Positions 13,201-28,200 of a stretch of 64,000 bases of DNA are shown here, in pieces. The stretch lies in assembly GCA_964030785.1 (NCBI GenBank), contig OZ034972.1, positions 20,798,183-20,862,182 on the forward strand. The letters run 5' to 3'. The notes beneath the pieces are model-generated. The model saw only the letters and a program-made list of their open reading frames with translations, had not been told where the DNA came from and did no database searches. This stretch comes from Siderastrea siderea. Its lineage: Eukaryota; Cnidaria; Anthozoa; Scleractinia; Rhizangiidae. Numbering within the stretch: position 1 is the first letter of the stretch; each line of letters starts with the position of its first letter. The position numbers and the translations under genes were made by a program.

Positions 13201-16200
13201 AATGTCCTCCTCGTGAGCTATTCCTAACGTTTACCCAAATGATGAAGGATCATATGTTTTTAGGTTCTCGATTAGATATTTCAACGCAAGCTTCAAACTG
13301 TTGTATTAATAACTCAATACGACAATCACTGGTCACAGGTGTTTTTATTTCACAGTCGAAATTAATTATTCGTGTCGACCCAAGTTGCAATTGGGTTATG
13401 CGTTATGCAAAGTTAAAAGCCCTTTTAACGTGCCCAGTGGTCAGAAAATTTCTGAGCTTACTAATTGCACAGCTTGGCGTTTAAATTCGTGAGTAAAGTC
13501 ACAAAAGAACGTCCCAAGTGACTTAAAACGCTATCCGGATTGCATTTTACACTTAATAATTTAAATAATTTAAGATAAGACGTCTTTGTTCGAGACAATG
13601 TTTTTTCGCCCTCCGGCGTTCATAACTTTCGAAACAAAGCTTTTTCGCTTTGTTTGCTTTTACTGGGGAGATCATCTCTATTTACACTTTCTCTGTGCTA
13701 TCATTTCCCTTTCTTCTCGAAACCATAACAACCGTTTTTCCCGGTTTAATTTCTTCTTCGGAACTACAAACTTCCAGCTGAACTTGCCGACTTATTCACA
13801 AATTTGCAATTTGTTTCACAGCGTCACTCACATTGATTGAGTGATGGTGTTTTGAACAGTCATTTTAAATATGGGCTCGGATGTGCAACAACAGTGGGAG
13901 ATCAAGGGGGTGGACGTTTTATTTTTGCGTTCGTTTTCTCGTTTTGCTTGCCCCCCCCCCCCCCCCCCATTTTAGAGCTTGAAAAGGCTAGTACAAATGA
14001 GTGAATTTGCAGTTTAATTCTTACAATTTTCTTTTTTCCAACAAACGAATAGAAAACATTTGTCAGTTTATGTTCCATTTTGTTCCTACAAACTAAACCA
14101 TAAAGATAGATGACAGCCAATGTTTCTCATGTAAGGATAGCTTGCTAAAGCAAAATGGTCCCTCTTCTTTGAAAGTTTTAGGTATCACATAAATAAAAGG
14201 ACAACTGTTCAAACGAAGCCCTTTTTTATGCAAAATAATCGCATATTCGAACGCATAAGTAATGACTGTTCAAAACACCCTGTCAATCATTGTGAGAAAC
14301 GATGTCGAACTGCAAATTTGTAAATAAGGCGGCCAGTCTACAGCTTTTAAGTTGAACTGTAAGTTTGCAGTTAAGTGAGTGAAGATATGAAACAGGAAAA
14401 CCCTCAGTACAAAGTTGCCGTGGTTATCACTCTAGAAGGCGTATTTATTCTGCGATTTGTAGAAAAAGTAAAATAATAGTACACAGAAGATGTGTAAATA
14501 GATATTGATCTTCCGAGCAAAAGCAAACAAAGCGAAAAAGTAGGTTCTTTGTTATGATCACCAAAGGGAGAAAAATATTGCCGCAGACTAAGATACGCTC
14601 TGTTGAATTACTTATTATAAAATAAGGCCACTTGGTTTAACTGGTTATTTTATTGGCAAGTTTAAAGCACGAGGCTGACCGGCCTGTTTACACGAAGAAA
14701 CTTTGTGACTTGGAGGCGTTTAATTCCCCTTAGTGTCGAACTTCACATAAGCCAAATCCAAATGCAATTTGGGTCGTGACGAACAATTAAATTCGATTGT
14801 GGTATAAAAACACCTGGTCCTAACGATTGTCATATTGGCGTTCTTAATACAACAGTTTGAAGCTTACCTTGAAATATCTATTTGAGAACGTTAAAACGCG
14901 GGAACAAGCGAAGAGAACGTATTAAACCTAGACATGGATGATATCTGCTTTGTTGAGCAAATGAGCAGAGGAGCGGCCATTTTTCTGTCAGTATGGCTCA
15001 GTTTGACTTGTTTAGTGGCTGTAGCAGGAAATACAGTTGTTCTGTGGCTGTTCTGCACACATGAAACTTTACGAACAATTTCTAACCGCTTTATTGCCTC
15101 CCTGTCGGCAGCATACTTTTTAGTGGGGCTTGTTATTAGCCCTGTATGGATTGCGGTGCGATGTTACGTTCAGCCGCCAGAAACTCATGCTATGGCTAAC
15201 GTTTTAGACATGCTATGGATTCACACCACCGCGGCTACAACGTTTAATCTGTGTTGTGTTACCGTCGATCGTTTCATTGCAATTCGCTTTCCTTTCCGTT
15301 ATCAACTCATTTTAACCAAGAAAATATGTCATTCTCTGATTATTTTCGGGTGGCTTACTTCTCTACTACTTCCTCTACCCTTAATATTCCTAGACGTGGA
15401 AAAACTGTGGCTGTCTTTATCAGTTTTAACATTTTTGGTTCCAACAACCGTTGTTACGTTCTGCTATTTTTGGATTTTCAAAGCTGCCAGAAAACAGATC
15501 AAAAGAATAACATTTGAAACCTCAAACGAGCACAATACAGCCCGCCGAACAAAGCAGAATTACAAAGCCCTAAAAACTGTCGGCCTCGTCCTAGGTGTTT
15601 TTATTGTTACATGGATGCCCTGTTTAGTCGTTTCCATTTTGCATCAATTTACAGCAAAGGACCTGTGCTTGGATAAAAAATATTACATTTCTGTGTGGCC
15701 ATGGATTGAAGCAATCGCGTTTACATCTTCATCGATTAATCCATGGATTTACTGTTTCCGAAACAGCGAGTTTCGTGAAGTTTGCACCGCAGGTTTCATT
15801 GGTTTCCATCGTGAATATTTGGAGACAGCTTTCTTTGGATCCAGAATCCGTTATTGACAGATCCTCGGATAATTAAGGAGATCTCCGAGTTTAACTCAAA
15901 TGCAACCAGTTTTATTTTAAGTGTTAAATCAGCACTCACAGGCTAAAGGGCCATCACCATGTCCCAAGTGAGCTTCGCTGACAAGCATTGTTGACTCAGC
16001 GGGAATTAAGGTTTCCTCGTATTGACTGCTGATTTTAAATCTATTAAACCCGATGTCATTCATGTCAGATATTTTTTCCTTCAAGAAAAAAAATTCCATT
16101 AAAAAAGTGATTTTACAAACTACACTGAACTAATCTCACGAAGTGCTATACAAGCATTAGATCAGGCGTGCGTTTCTCGAAAGCCCCGGAACTTTTGGGC

Positions 16201-19200
16201 CGATTTCGGGCACGATAAATCACGCTGAATCTTGTAAACAAACAAGTTTCTAAGCACGAAACTTTGCTATAAGCTAAATATGTTTTTTATCTTAGAGACA
16301 TTTTAAAATAACAGCTTTGTAGAATGAGCTCTTCACATTTTTACAAAGGGCTTTTCGGGGCCGAAAACTTTTCGGGGTTTTCCACGAAACGCGCAACTGA
16401 CCCGAGTCTGTCTTACAACAGAAACAGACAGTTTTTTGGCGAATGCCCCCTGTTTTTGAAACGCGGCATTTTTATTGGAAGATGGTGATGTCTAGAAACT
16501 GCTAATCAACCTTTTGCGATAAATAACGTCAGAATAAACTTGGGAACTTTTAAGCACCTTCTCAGTGCAGCACAGCAGAATAAAAGATGCGGCAATAAAA
16601 AAAGTTCAGTTCGTGGGGAACGTTCACCTGCGCTAAAATAACAGAGCTCCATTCTGTAGAGTTCTAAAGCTGTCACGGACGGCTAACAAACGGCTTTCTT
16701 ACGTGATTTCTGATTGGTTACCCAGTTAAATTGTATGAGGTTATGTAAACACGTTTTCGAAGAAAACCAAAATTAAAATTCCCTTAATTTGTTTTGGAGA
16801 TGGAGAAGTGCACCGAAAATTCAAATAACAGAAAGGGGCAAAAATTTCATTAAAATATTCCAGTAGCAGTATTTCAGACTGGAACTTTAGATGGCCGGAA
16901 ATAAAACGCGCTTGCTACAATTTACAAAAGGCGGCACCGAAGGGACAAAATTGCAAGAAAATGATACATTCGTGGGACTTAATTCAACACGATAGTCTAT
17001 TGAAACCGATAGCAATCGATAGCAAGCGATGAGGGCCCGAACATTGTTGTGTGATTATGAATTGGTCATCGACTGTCCAATACGAATCGTTAGCAGTTAA
17101 CTGATTTTTGTCGAGTGACTTTCCGATAGTTGTTTCTAATCGACTGTTCGGGCGGATTTAAAACCAGTCATGTCCCCTGAACCTTTGCTTGTTCCTGTTG
17201 CTGAACAGTAGTGGTGCGGGCTCTAGTAGCGAGACGTGTTATTTGTTGGCATACTCTGATTTAGAGGTCCTTAAAATTATGCTCATGTTCAGTACTGTCC
17301 ACACTGCTGAGCATAACCACAAACCAAAGCCAGTGCGCCCTTCACATCACTTCTTTGAAGCATTTTTGAGAAACAAATTGTATAAACAAACAGTGGTCAA
17401 TTATTGCATTTAATAATACGACGGTGAAGTTTCGAACTTTAGACCAGTTTCACCTGTTCGAACTTTGAAATTTTTTCAAGGATGAGCTTTTTCAAGAATC
17501 ATTGCACTTTGTCAACACAAAGGGTCGTGACTTGTCTTTGTTTCACAAACCAATTATTTGCCCCTGCCCTCAACATCGGTAAATAATTGCAATCGCGCAC
17601 ACTGATTAGTTCCCTGCTATTGGACTATAAGCTTGTATCCTACGAGTGGAGAAATTGCACGAGTAAATAGTGAATGTAAACTTACACTCTTTTAAACAGA
17701 CTTGTTTTCCTTGGTTGTTAGTAAGACTTCGTATTAATCGGGAGTTACCCTTCGTTGACTATGTCCTCGTGTCACTCGAATATGAGTGGAAAAGTTGTTA
17801 AATAGTTTGGTCAACCACTTCGGATGATTACTTGTTATATTCCCGCGGTAGTTACGTTGTTAGTTCGTCCAGACTAACCTGCTATTGATCTTTACACAAT
17901 AGACAGAGTAAAACGCGCGTTTTGATTAGTCCAGGGGAGTTTGTGATCAAAGTACAGACGCACGAATGAAGTCATGAGCCGCAAAGTTCTGCGCGCGCAA
18001 ATCATCACTACCAAAAGTTTTAAAAAAGCATTTCTAATTTTGTGCGGGATAACCGATGTCAAAACAATGTATAGAACATCAGTCACGCTACTCTCCTGCC
18101 GGTCGTAGCGTACTTTTTTGTTCCTTACCGCGTTATGACGTCATCTGTACGTTATCAGACTACACACGGACAGCCAAATGGAATCTATTTTTTAAGTAAT
18201 ATCACTCCTTGTCGAGTTCTAGTTTCGTCCTTGAGCTTTCTTTCTACAGCGATGGTAAGTTCTAATTCTGTTTGCTCCTTTAGCTGTCTGAATGGAAGGC
18301 TTTTTACGACTCTGCCAGTCCACAAACGGAGCCTCTCCCTGAGCCGTGGGAAGATGAACTCAACAAGCTGCAGCATCTAATTATTTTGAGATGTCTGAGG
18401 CCAGATAAGGTTAGGAAGTAAAAACAACTTTCTTCAGCTGGTAAAAAGCGTATAACAATTATTACCGGTAATAGACATGTCACGCTCTTGTCCTATCAGG
18501 TCACACTCGGTGTGCGTGACTTCATCACGTTCTACATGAGTCCTACCTACATTGAGCCTCCCACATTTGACCTTTCCAAGTGTTATGAGGACTCTGACTG
18601 CTGTGTGCCGCTTATTTTCGTGCTATCGCCTGGAGCCGATCCTATGGCCAGCTTGGTCAAGTTTGCAGAGGACATAGGTAAGATGACTACTTCCTTTTAA
18701 CTGAAACTTTTATTAACAGGCCCCCAATTTATAATAGGGACCTCTGGATTGCGGCTTCAAACCAGTGATGTCCCCAATGTTCCCGCTCCTTCCTATTCCT
18801 GATCATTAGAGAAAGCGATCTACACTTCTCTCATTGTCACAATTGACCTATCTGTATGCGCGCCTCTCCAGATCCCTTCCCCTCAATGTTGAGTGATCCA
18901 ATTTTAGTTTTTACAAGTCGTTGGTATCAACACTGGGGAGACGGACAGGGAACGTTGTTCAACAAATGTGTCCGACTTTTTAGGAATGAAATTGGTGTGA
19001 CACGTAATAATTCAAAGTCTACGTATCGGGTTTGAAAAGCGTCGCTTCACCACAACTACCAGAGTTCATTTTCGTTTTGTTTATTTCTTATTTACATTTT
19101 GTGAATTCTAGTGAGGTGTAAATGTCTTATTGTAAAATTTTCTTTTTACAAAGGGACCCCCTACCAAACAAAACAAACACAGCGGGACTCGTGTTAGGCC

Positions 19201-22200
19201 AGACAAAATTTTTGACCCTTAAATGATTCTTTTTGGTTGAAACTAACAGTGGCTTTTGGTTTCGCGCTGTACCCAGTCCCTCCTTTGCTGCATCTTTTTA
19301 ACCCTCACCTTTCCGACTACTATTTCACTTGATAACTCTCTCTAACAAGTTTCTTTTGTGATCGTCTCTTCAGGTGTGACCAGGTCACATTTTCAGACCA
19401 TTTCACTGGGACAAGGCCAAGGACCAATCGCAGCAAAGATGATCAATCAAGTAAGCTATCTGTAACTACAAGGTGACTGTAGAACCTCCCCGAGTGAATA
19501 CCGTCCTCTGATTAGTGATACCGCATCTCTTTGTTTCAGCCAAAAATCTCTATGAAATTATTGAGACCTCTTATATCTCCTTTAAAGGTGACCATCTTTC
19601 CTGAAAATTTAGGTGGTCACTTACGAGAGGTTAACAATCTGGAAATGTTATGGGCAGTTTTCCAAAACTATTTCGCCAATCAAGTTGGCACCAAGCTACG
19701 TTTTTCCAAGTAACACGTTTTATTTTGGGTTTAGCAATGGTTTGCTGTTCACGCTGTTAACTTATTTCGTTCGAATTTTTTGTGATTACAGTTAAGTGTT
19801 TGTCTGTATTTACTCTTTAGGCTATTGAAGTAGGTGACTGGGTTGTCTTACAGAATTGCCACCTTGCGACATCATGGATGCCCATCCTAGAGAAAATATG
19901 CGAAGAGGTATTTAACATTTATATGGACGTCCGTTACATGTAGGTGAACGAGGAGAAAACTGCAAATGAATGTGCGCAATTAGCGCTGCATAAATTCTTT
20001 CCTTTATTTCAAGAAAGCGGTTTGTGAGGTCAGAATGAACGTTTTCTGTTTTTCAATTTAGCGCTGACAAGACACTGACCGTTGTCGAGTAGATTTCTAG
20101 GCACCTGAGATTTCTAACTGTCTCATCCTTAAAATATTTCCAGAATTAAGGTTTAGTGTTTTGGTTTTGCTTAGGTGATCGTTCCGGAGAAAACGCACAA
20201 GAATTTTAGATTGTGGCTGACCAGTTACCCCACGGAAAGATTTCCAGTATCCATCTTACAGAATGGTAAGTCACGTGGACGGTTTTGTTTTCAGGCTGTC
20301 ACAGCGTCAAGCGTTATTTGTTGCGAAACAAGTCTCGATTCAGTTGGGTTATATTTTCACAGAGCGAGCATATTCAAAATATTTCCGAAAATGTAAAGCG
20401 AGCACGAGGTTCACATTCTGGAAAAAACGAACGTGCATTGTGGTTTTAGTTTCACGTGCACGTTAAATTTGCCGAATTGTTTTGGCTACAAGGCCAATTA
20501 CTTGTTTTTGCCACTGCATTCCCTTCTTCCCCTTACCCGTCGACCACTTCAAAGATACGATGGCCATCTTGAATCGCAATGAATTGTGGGTGTCCAGTCG
20601 ACAAAAAGGCTTGGCATCTTTGTTAGTACTTGGCCTCATTGCTGGGTGCCTCACGATGCATTGCTATTCAAGATGGCCGCGGTATGTCAAATTGATCCAC
20701 TTCTTTTTCGATTGTTTTTTTTTCCAACGTGCGGATCCAAACGCGAGTCAGTTCATCGATTGCTGACGCCAGCTGTTATTGCGTTGTTTCTAAAATTTGC
20801 CATGGTTACTTCATAGGGGTGAAGATGACGAATGAGCCGCCGATGGGCCTTAGGGCCAATTTGTTGCGGTCCTACCACAGTGATCCCATATCGGACCCCG
20901 CGTTCTTCAACGGATGCAATAAAACTAAGGTGAGATAAACATGAAATATTCTTTATTGTTCTAAATCATTCCTTTCTGTTTGTTCGGTATTTTCCTTTTC
21001 TTTGGTCTCCTAAAGGTGCCAAATTATAAATTTACTACTTAATTTCAATTTGTATTGGCGATGTAATAACTACACGGTAAATCTTATTCTTGGATTAATT
21101 GCGTCTTCTTTCTCGTCACAAAACGGACTCATTACTCATATTTTTGCCCGGTGCAAAAGAATAGCTCTCTTGACTTTGGTCATTCCCCTCGTTGTTTTGA
21201 GGAAGACAGCGACCAAATACATCAAGTTTTATAACGCACAAGCAGATCCAATGTTCTGCTCAATAGAAACATTTGGATTTATCAACTGAGGTAATAAGGT
21301 AAATTTACCACCGTAAAGAAGTCCATGCAAAAGCTGACGTTTCGAACGTTAGCCCTTTGTCGGAGCGAAGATGACGTAGGGCTAACGCTCAAAAGGCCAG
21401 CTGTTGTATTTTTGAACGGTGGCCAATTTACCTCAACCTCAGTTGATAAATCCAAGTTTTGTGTTTCCGGCTTCCCCACCGACACAGCACCACAGTTTCT
21501 TTAAAAACTAGCACCTTTATTCTACTCAATAGAGCTTTGTTTGTTGCGTTGTCAAAAACATTCAAAAATGTCGGCCACGAAAGAAATGTAGGGAGGCGAA
21601 TGCACCGATTTATTTTTATTAATTTTGCTCATACAAGGCCTTGCAACATGTCAAAAGGCAGTTATTCTTAATGAGGTTTATTTGATCGTCGTATGATCCC
21701 TACAGGTTTGGAAGAAACTGCTCTTCAGTTTGTGTTTCTTTCACGCACTCGTTCAAGAGAGGAGGAATTTCGGTCCGCTGGGTTGGAACATTCCTTATGA
21801 GTTTAACGAGTCCGACCTCAGGATAAGTGTTCAGCAACAGCAGGTAAGCAGTTTATCAACGTTAACCTTAACATCTACAGATTTTATTGAATTTACAGTT
21901 GGAAAAACGAACAGCCCGACAGTAACGTGCTTCTTAATGGCAGCCCTTCAATGGTTACATTTTATCATTTCATCCACAGACTCGTACGTTAGAACCATCT
22001 CGTATAACAGTAAACAACACTAGAAGAATTACTGCTCAATAGCATTTATTTGAACGGTCCACTTGAAGATTTCTTTTACAGACTAAAAAGTTAGAACTAC
22101 CTCTTACAGCGTAGTAAAGAATCCCACAGGAAAGTACTGTTTAGGAACTTTCGTTTGAATTGTCACACTGAAAGATTTCATCCAGAGACTCCAGAACAAA

Positions 22201-25200
22201 AACAGCGCCTCTCCCTGCGTTTCAGTTGGTCGCTTATGAGAAGTTCGTCTATAAAGGCGCCTTAACACGACAAACTAAAGTTTGTAAAGTCATTTTGGCA
22301 AACTCAAGTTGCTGTGTGTGAACGTGGGAACAATAGTTGGCTAACACGTTGACGAAATGTTGGCGGCGAATAGAACAAGTCTCTATTCTCACCAATTTGG
22401 TCACATCCTCTTTTCATCAACATTTTTGTGATGGCAAACTCGAATTTGAGGTGTGAACGTTTGTCAAACACATGTTGTTGACTTGCAACCAATCAAACAT
22501 CGTGCTGCCTGCACAAAATGGCGGCGTAAGAACGTACAAGATGTTTGGCCTTACAAGTTCTAAAAGCTCTTCAAAACCAGTTTGGTCTATACGAAGATGA
22601 TTTCTGAACGAAGAGGCACCTTCTGATTGAGGCACCGATTGTGTTGCAGTACGCGTTAAGGGAAGGATTTCTCGATGTAAACGGTTCTGTTCAAACCTTG
22701 CTATTCTCCTACCGCTTTCTAATTTATTTTCTCCGATGAACAATAACTAATAACAGGCACGAAGCCGCTATTCTTGTTGTGTTCCATTGGGACACGGCGC
22801 TCATAGGAGAAGCAGTGCTTCAATTTCACGTATGTTTAGGTTTTTCGTGTGAAAGCACGCGTTTGCCAACTTAACTTTTTGAAGTTTGCCTTCGTGAGTT
22901 TGCAAACTTTTGTTTGTCTTGTGAAGGCGCCTTTAAAATTACGTGAAAAAAATGCTCATTTTACATTAAGAATCATGGAAACACCATTGCTTTCACAGCA
23001 TCTCTGATCTCCAAATTCCGAACTAAATAAATAACAGGATTTATAGAGGAATTTAGAAGCACAAGAGATGTCGAACAAGCGAACATGACCTCAAATTTTT
23101 CGCCAAGAAACCGTTGGAATGCGTTAACAACTATCACAGGAGCCACGCAAAGCAGTAGCACAGAGACCACTATTAACATGTCGATGGCCGTCTTCTTTTC
23201 ACGTCTAAATAGAACGGCTAAATTCTGCCCGGAGAGGGCGTCGCGTACCTGGTTGTTATGACGACGAATAGCGGTGAAGATTCCAACATGGTTCACGATT
23301 GGCAGAATGAAGAAAACCACAGCGCCCACAGCAAGGCTAAAGAAAATCTGGATATTCTCAGGCAAAATGAAAAGCATGAAAACTGACCACGTTAGCCATG
23401 TTGCTCCAGTTATGGCACTTGCCTTTACCGCCTCTGTGGATTAAAACGTTTTTCAGTTAATGTTAAGTCTTAATAGTGTAGCCAGAAATTTTGGCGGGAG
23501 AACATTTTGCGTTCTTGGGGTGCGGCGAGGGGAGGGAATCGTATTATAATTTTGTAATATATCTCCCTAGTGTAAGATAAAGCATTAAAGCCCACGCCGA
23601 ACGGAGGCGTCGATCATCGCAAGTTTGGAAATACAAAGATGCTTCCACAGACTTGCCATGTGAGGCCAAACGGACGAGCGAGTTAGACCCAATTTACAAA
23701 AGTTATTTCACGGTAACATTGATGGCATGCCAAAGAAATTAATATTGATAAGACATCATGTCGACTTGCGCTTGGTGGACAAACGATGACAAACTCGCGC
23801 ACGAATTTGAGCTTGGTCAAAGTGAACGCTATTCGTCGCTAGTCAAGTGCATTTCTGACCAAACGGAGACAAAGCATTCGCAAGATGAAAACTTGCGTCT
23901 ACTGGCGGCTCCGTTTTGCACGGGTTTAAGGTTTGCGATCCCAGCTACTAATAGTAATGGAAAAAATGACTTTTACGAAGTCTAAAACTGTTCACCATAA
24001 TATTAACATGTTAGCAAAAGTAACATCAACTATATCTTCACTTCTTAGTGTTGGATGTCCTTACAAGTCATGCAGTTTATATAATATAATTGTTACCTTT
24101 CTTAGTCACTTTTGCACGGTATACCAGAGGCTTGGCAAGCGCGTAGTGGCGATCACAGCTCATAACAGCGAGATTAGCCAATGACAATCCAGTAAAAATA
24201 TATTGACACGCCCTAAACGCCTGATACAGTTCAGCCTGATGATCGCAGGATTCATAGATTCGGTGAATCATCAAACGCCATGCAATGAAAACTGGCTGAA
24301 CTACCAGGCCGGTGAAACAATCTGTAATGGCCAGACTACACAGCAGTATATTACACGGTCTTTGCAGTGAGGGTGTTTTGATAACAGCTATAATGACAGC
24401 CAGATTTCCAAGAAAGGCAAAGAAACAGCAAGGTGCTTGGATGGCGCACAAAATAACATCAATTATGAATGCGGCAGTGTCGTTGCTGGGGATTTGCAAC
24501 CAGGAAGGCAAACCACATATTGTGCTGTTCTTACTGTCTGCCATTCCTGTAAGACATAAATCAAATAGAATTACGTGCTAGCAATATTAATTTTGTCTTC
24601 CCTTTAAGCGTAGGGCAAAATGGCCTACAAATAAAAGTTAATTTGTTTTACCTACTGGAATATTAACCGAAAACTTGAAACTTCTAACCTTCGAGACTCT
24701 TTCCGAAAAAACGTGCTACTAAAACTGGAGCTGAATTCCTCAATGTAACATCTGGACCATAGCAACGAATTCGACAAATTTATTCAAGCTATTCGAAAGG
24801 ATCACTGAGAATGTTTTATTGTGTTGATTGCACTGCAGTATCTTCATAAAGTAGTGCACTCGGATTTAAGTTTGATGAGTTTTCAATTTGTTTACCATCT
24901 AATGGAAATCAAGTGTTTCTGTACAAAGAAATGGATTCCATATAGATATTAAGTTAGAAAAAGTAACCCCAAGTAGTTATAGTTTTTCCTTGCGCTTATC
25001 GACTGAATTGAATTTTGGCTTTATTACTCAAATGGCACAAAATTTCATCTTCCATATTCTGATATTCGCGAGGGAAAACGTTATCAAAAACGTAAAATAT
25101 TTTTACCATTTCAGTCTCTCTCGCCAAAGATGTCCGAGCTGACTAAAGTAGGCGGCTCTCTGAGAAATGGTTTCTGAGCAGTTAAGTGACAGTTAGTCGA

Positions 25201-28200
25201 CGGAGGCGGCTACTTGAGTTGAGATAGACTTGAAAGCACCGCCCATAACTGCCTTTTAACAAAACCAATTGAGAGTTGTAAACTGTTCATATTTTTCTTC
25301 GTGTACTTTGTCATTAACGATTGAAGGGGGATGTGAAAGCTCGGTTTTCTATTCTTCTGCCAAATAAATAGACAAACTAATATAGGACACCCCATTATTG
25401 TATGTACAGCTCCTGATATTGTAAATAACCTGGAAATGTGTTATTTTTTATTTTCCTTTCTTGAAATTTTAGAGAATACGAACACGCTGCCTGTTAACAC
25501 TTTCACCCACTTACTGTATTAATATTGTAATTAGGTAATTAAATACTAATTTTGGCATAGACAAGTAGAATCATCGTCCATGTGTACCAAAACTTAAGTG
25601 CCAGATATAAAGTGTGAGCGCATTTTTTGCACGTATGCAGTTTTTGACATAGAAGAGAAGTCAGTAGAAATACGAGTTCCCATCTTGTGGTTCTCCATGG
25701 AACATACAAACACTACTTAAAACCTTTCATCCACTTCATATTTAAATATTGTAATTAAGCGTTTAAACACTAGTGTTATTGGGAAAGTCCAAATTGCGTC
25801 CTAGCCGGAAACTGTTATTTTTAGTTCCTTATATACCACGTCCCAGAACAGCATGAAAAGTCTGAGCTTACGCCTTGTGACTTTGTGAATAACTCGTCAA
25901 GCAAATATTAACAAGTATAACATTCCAATCTTTCACTGCATAAGTGTTGCAAAGATATTAACTCCATCGAGCTACGCCGTACAGTATTGTCACAAAAGAG
26001 TTCTTGTATGTCAGAACAAATACTAACTGTTTGCAGCTGTCAATCGAGCTTTAGATTTGTGGAGCTTGTATTCATTTTGCCTGTTTAATTGTTTATTTTG
26101 ATGATGTTTTACAAATATTGCAGTGTTCAATTTCTGTAGGCCTGTTTGAAACAGGCCAAATGTGCTTCAGCTTAGACTTTATGCAAATAAAGTTTTGGCG
26201 TTATTTCATTTTTAGACGAATTGTCCACAACGCAAGTTACTGTCGTATATAAACTTACAGATGACATTTCATTTCAGCGTCAGCTAAATCTTGCGAATAC
26301 TTAAAATAGCGATTGTTTAAGAAAACCTGGCACTCCATTCGCAAAATTAAGTTGTCTGTGAAAATGATGACTTGAACGTGTTTCATATGTTTTGGATAAC
26401 ATGAGGGTAATTTGGTCTACAGTGTCGCGCTCCACCTAAATGCAGAGTAGGTATCTGTGAGCTGATGTGGAATAACAACGAAATGCTGGGAAGCAAATAG
26501 ACCAGCATTATACCCATTTCAGTAGCTTTCTTTGAATGGTCACACTAGGATTTCATCGACAGAATGAAACGTTAGAACCACCATATGCAGCATAATAAAC
26601 AGTACCACAGGAAAGTACTGCTCAGTAGCTTTCATTTGAGTGGTCAAACTTTAGGATTTCATCTGCAGACTGAATAGGTAGAACCACATTGGCCAGCATA
26701 ACAAACAGCACCACAAATGCGTACTGCTCAGTAGCTTTCATTTGAATGGTCTCACTTAAGGATCTCACCCACAGTCTCAAAAGTCAGAACCATCTTATAC
26801 AACATAATAAACAGTACCACAAGAAAGTGCTGCTCAATAGCTTTAATTTAAGTGTCTACACTTGAAGATTCCATCCACAACCTCCTTGTACAGAGCTAAC
26901 TAACGATAGTCAAACCTCTAAGCGACTATCTCAGGTAAACGGCCAACGTTCTTAAGCGATTACTTGTCCGTGATACCAAATTTGTTTGTACTTTTCTTTT
27001 TCAGTCACTGTATTTGTGACCTTACATTTTAACATGTCTCCGGAATTTAAGTTTGTCGCTTACGAGAGGTTCGACTGTAATTTATATATAACAGATTAGG
27101 TGTTTAGTTTACATTATGAATCAGAAACACATCATTGCTCTCACTACATTTCTGATCTCATCATTCCGAACCAAATAAATAACAGGATTTATAGAGGAAT
27201 TTATCAGCAAGAGAGAGGTCGACCAGGCGAACATGACTTCAAACGTTTCGCGAAGAGACCGTTGAAATGCGTTAACAACTAAAATAGGAGCCACGCAAAG
27301 CATCAACGCAGTGACCACTATGAACATGTCGATGGCCGCTTTCTTTTCCCGCCTAAATAGAACGGCTAAATTCTGCCCGGAAAGGGCGTCGTTTACCTGG
27401 TTGTTATGACGACGAATAGCAGCGAAGATTCCAACGTGGTTCACGATTGGTAGAATGACGAAAACTACACCCACAGCAAGGGTAAAAATAATTTGGGCGT
27501 TCTCGGGCAAAATGAAAAGCATCAAAATTGACCACACCAGCCATGTTGCTCCAGTGATGGCACTTGCCTGTACAGCCTCTGTGGATTAAAGTAGTTTTCC
27601 GTTATCACTTAGTGTTATAATGTAGCCTGAAATTTTTTAGGGAGATTGTTTTGCATATTTTTTTGGTGAAGTGGGTTCTTATTTTTGACTGAAATCTTCA
27701 TAGTTTGAATTAAAGCCCATGCCAGACGGACCCTCGGGTCACCGCTAGTTTGGAGATGCAAACTTGCGTACAGGGATTGGTCACCTAACGGTTTTGCGCG
27801 TAGACGCATGTTTGGCGGAAATTTGGAAAAAGACATTTCAGGACGCTCTTGCCTGTTAAAGAAAGCATTACTGAAAAGAACTTTTGTCGACCTTTCGCTG
27901 GGTGTCCAAACGATAAAACTTGCGCCAACTTGCGCACGAATTTGAGCTTGGTCAGCGCGAACGCAATTCATCACAAGTACATGCAAGTCCTGTTCAAAAG
28001 GAGTGAAAGCAAGATGGGACCTTGCGTCCACTTGCGGCTCCGTTTGGCAAGGGCCTAATATTGCGATTCCAGTAACGGGAAGAGGCAGGCACCTGAAATC
28101 TACTACTAATGGTAATAGTACTTCATAAATATAAGCATGTAAGCAAACGTAACATTAACGATATCTTCACCTCTCAGTTTTTGAAAGTCCTTGCAAAACA

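Larger units (their letters stand above)
11540..16820. repeat. Large imperfect inverted duplication carrying two GPCR genes
   Basis: Arms of about 2.3-2.6 kb (about 11540-13870 and 14255-16820) face each other around a ~0.4-kb centre. Matched inverted blocks outside the coding regions include a motif around GTTTTGAACAGTCATT (13850 and 14275), CTTTTTCGCTTTGTTTGCTT (13627 and ~14535), the upstream block with AATACAACAGTTTGAAGCTT (~13285 and ~14850), and 3' flanks at ~11700-11760 and ~16600-16680. The arms are diverged and contain small insertions, so the event is not recent. Confidence 0.85.

Noticed and set aside
22417..22743. Independent host gene on the minus strand
   Set aside because: It lies inside a TIR-bounded Harbinger-like remnant and lacks a catalytic domain.
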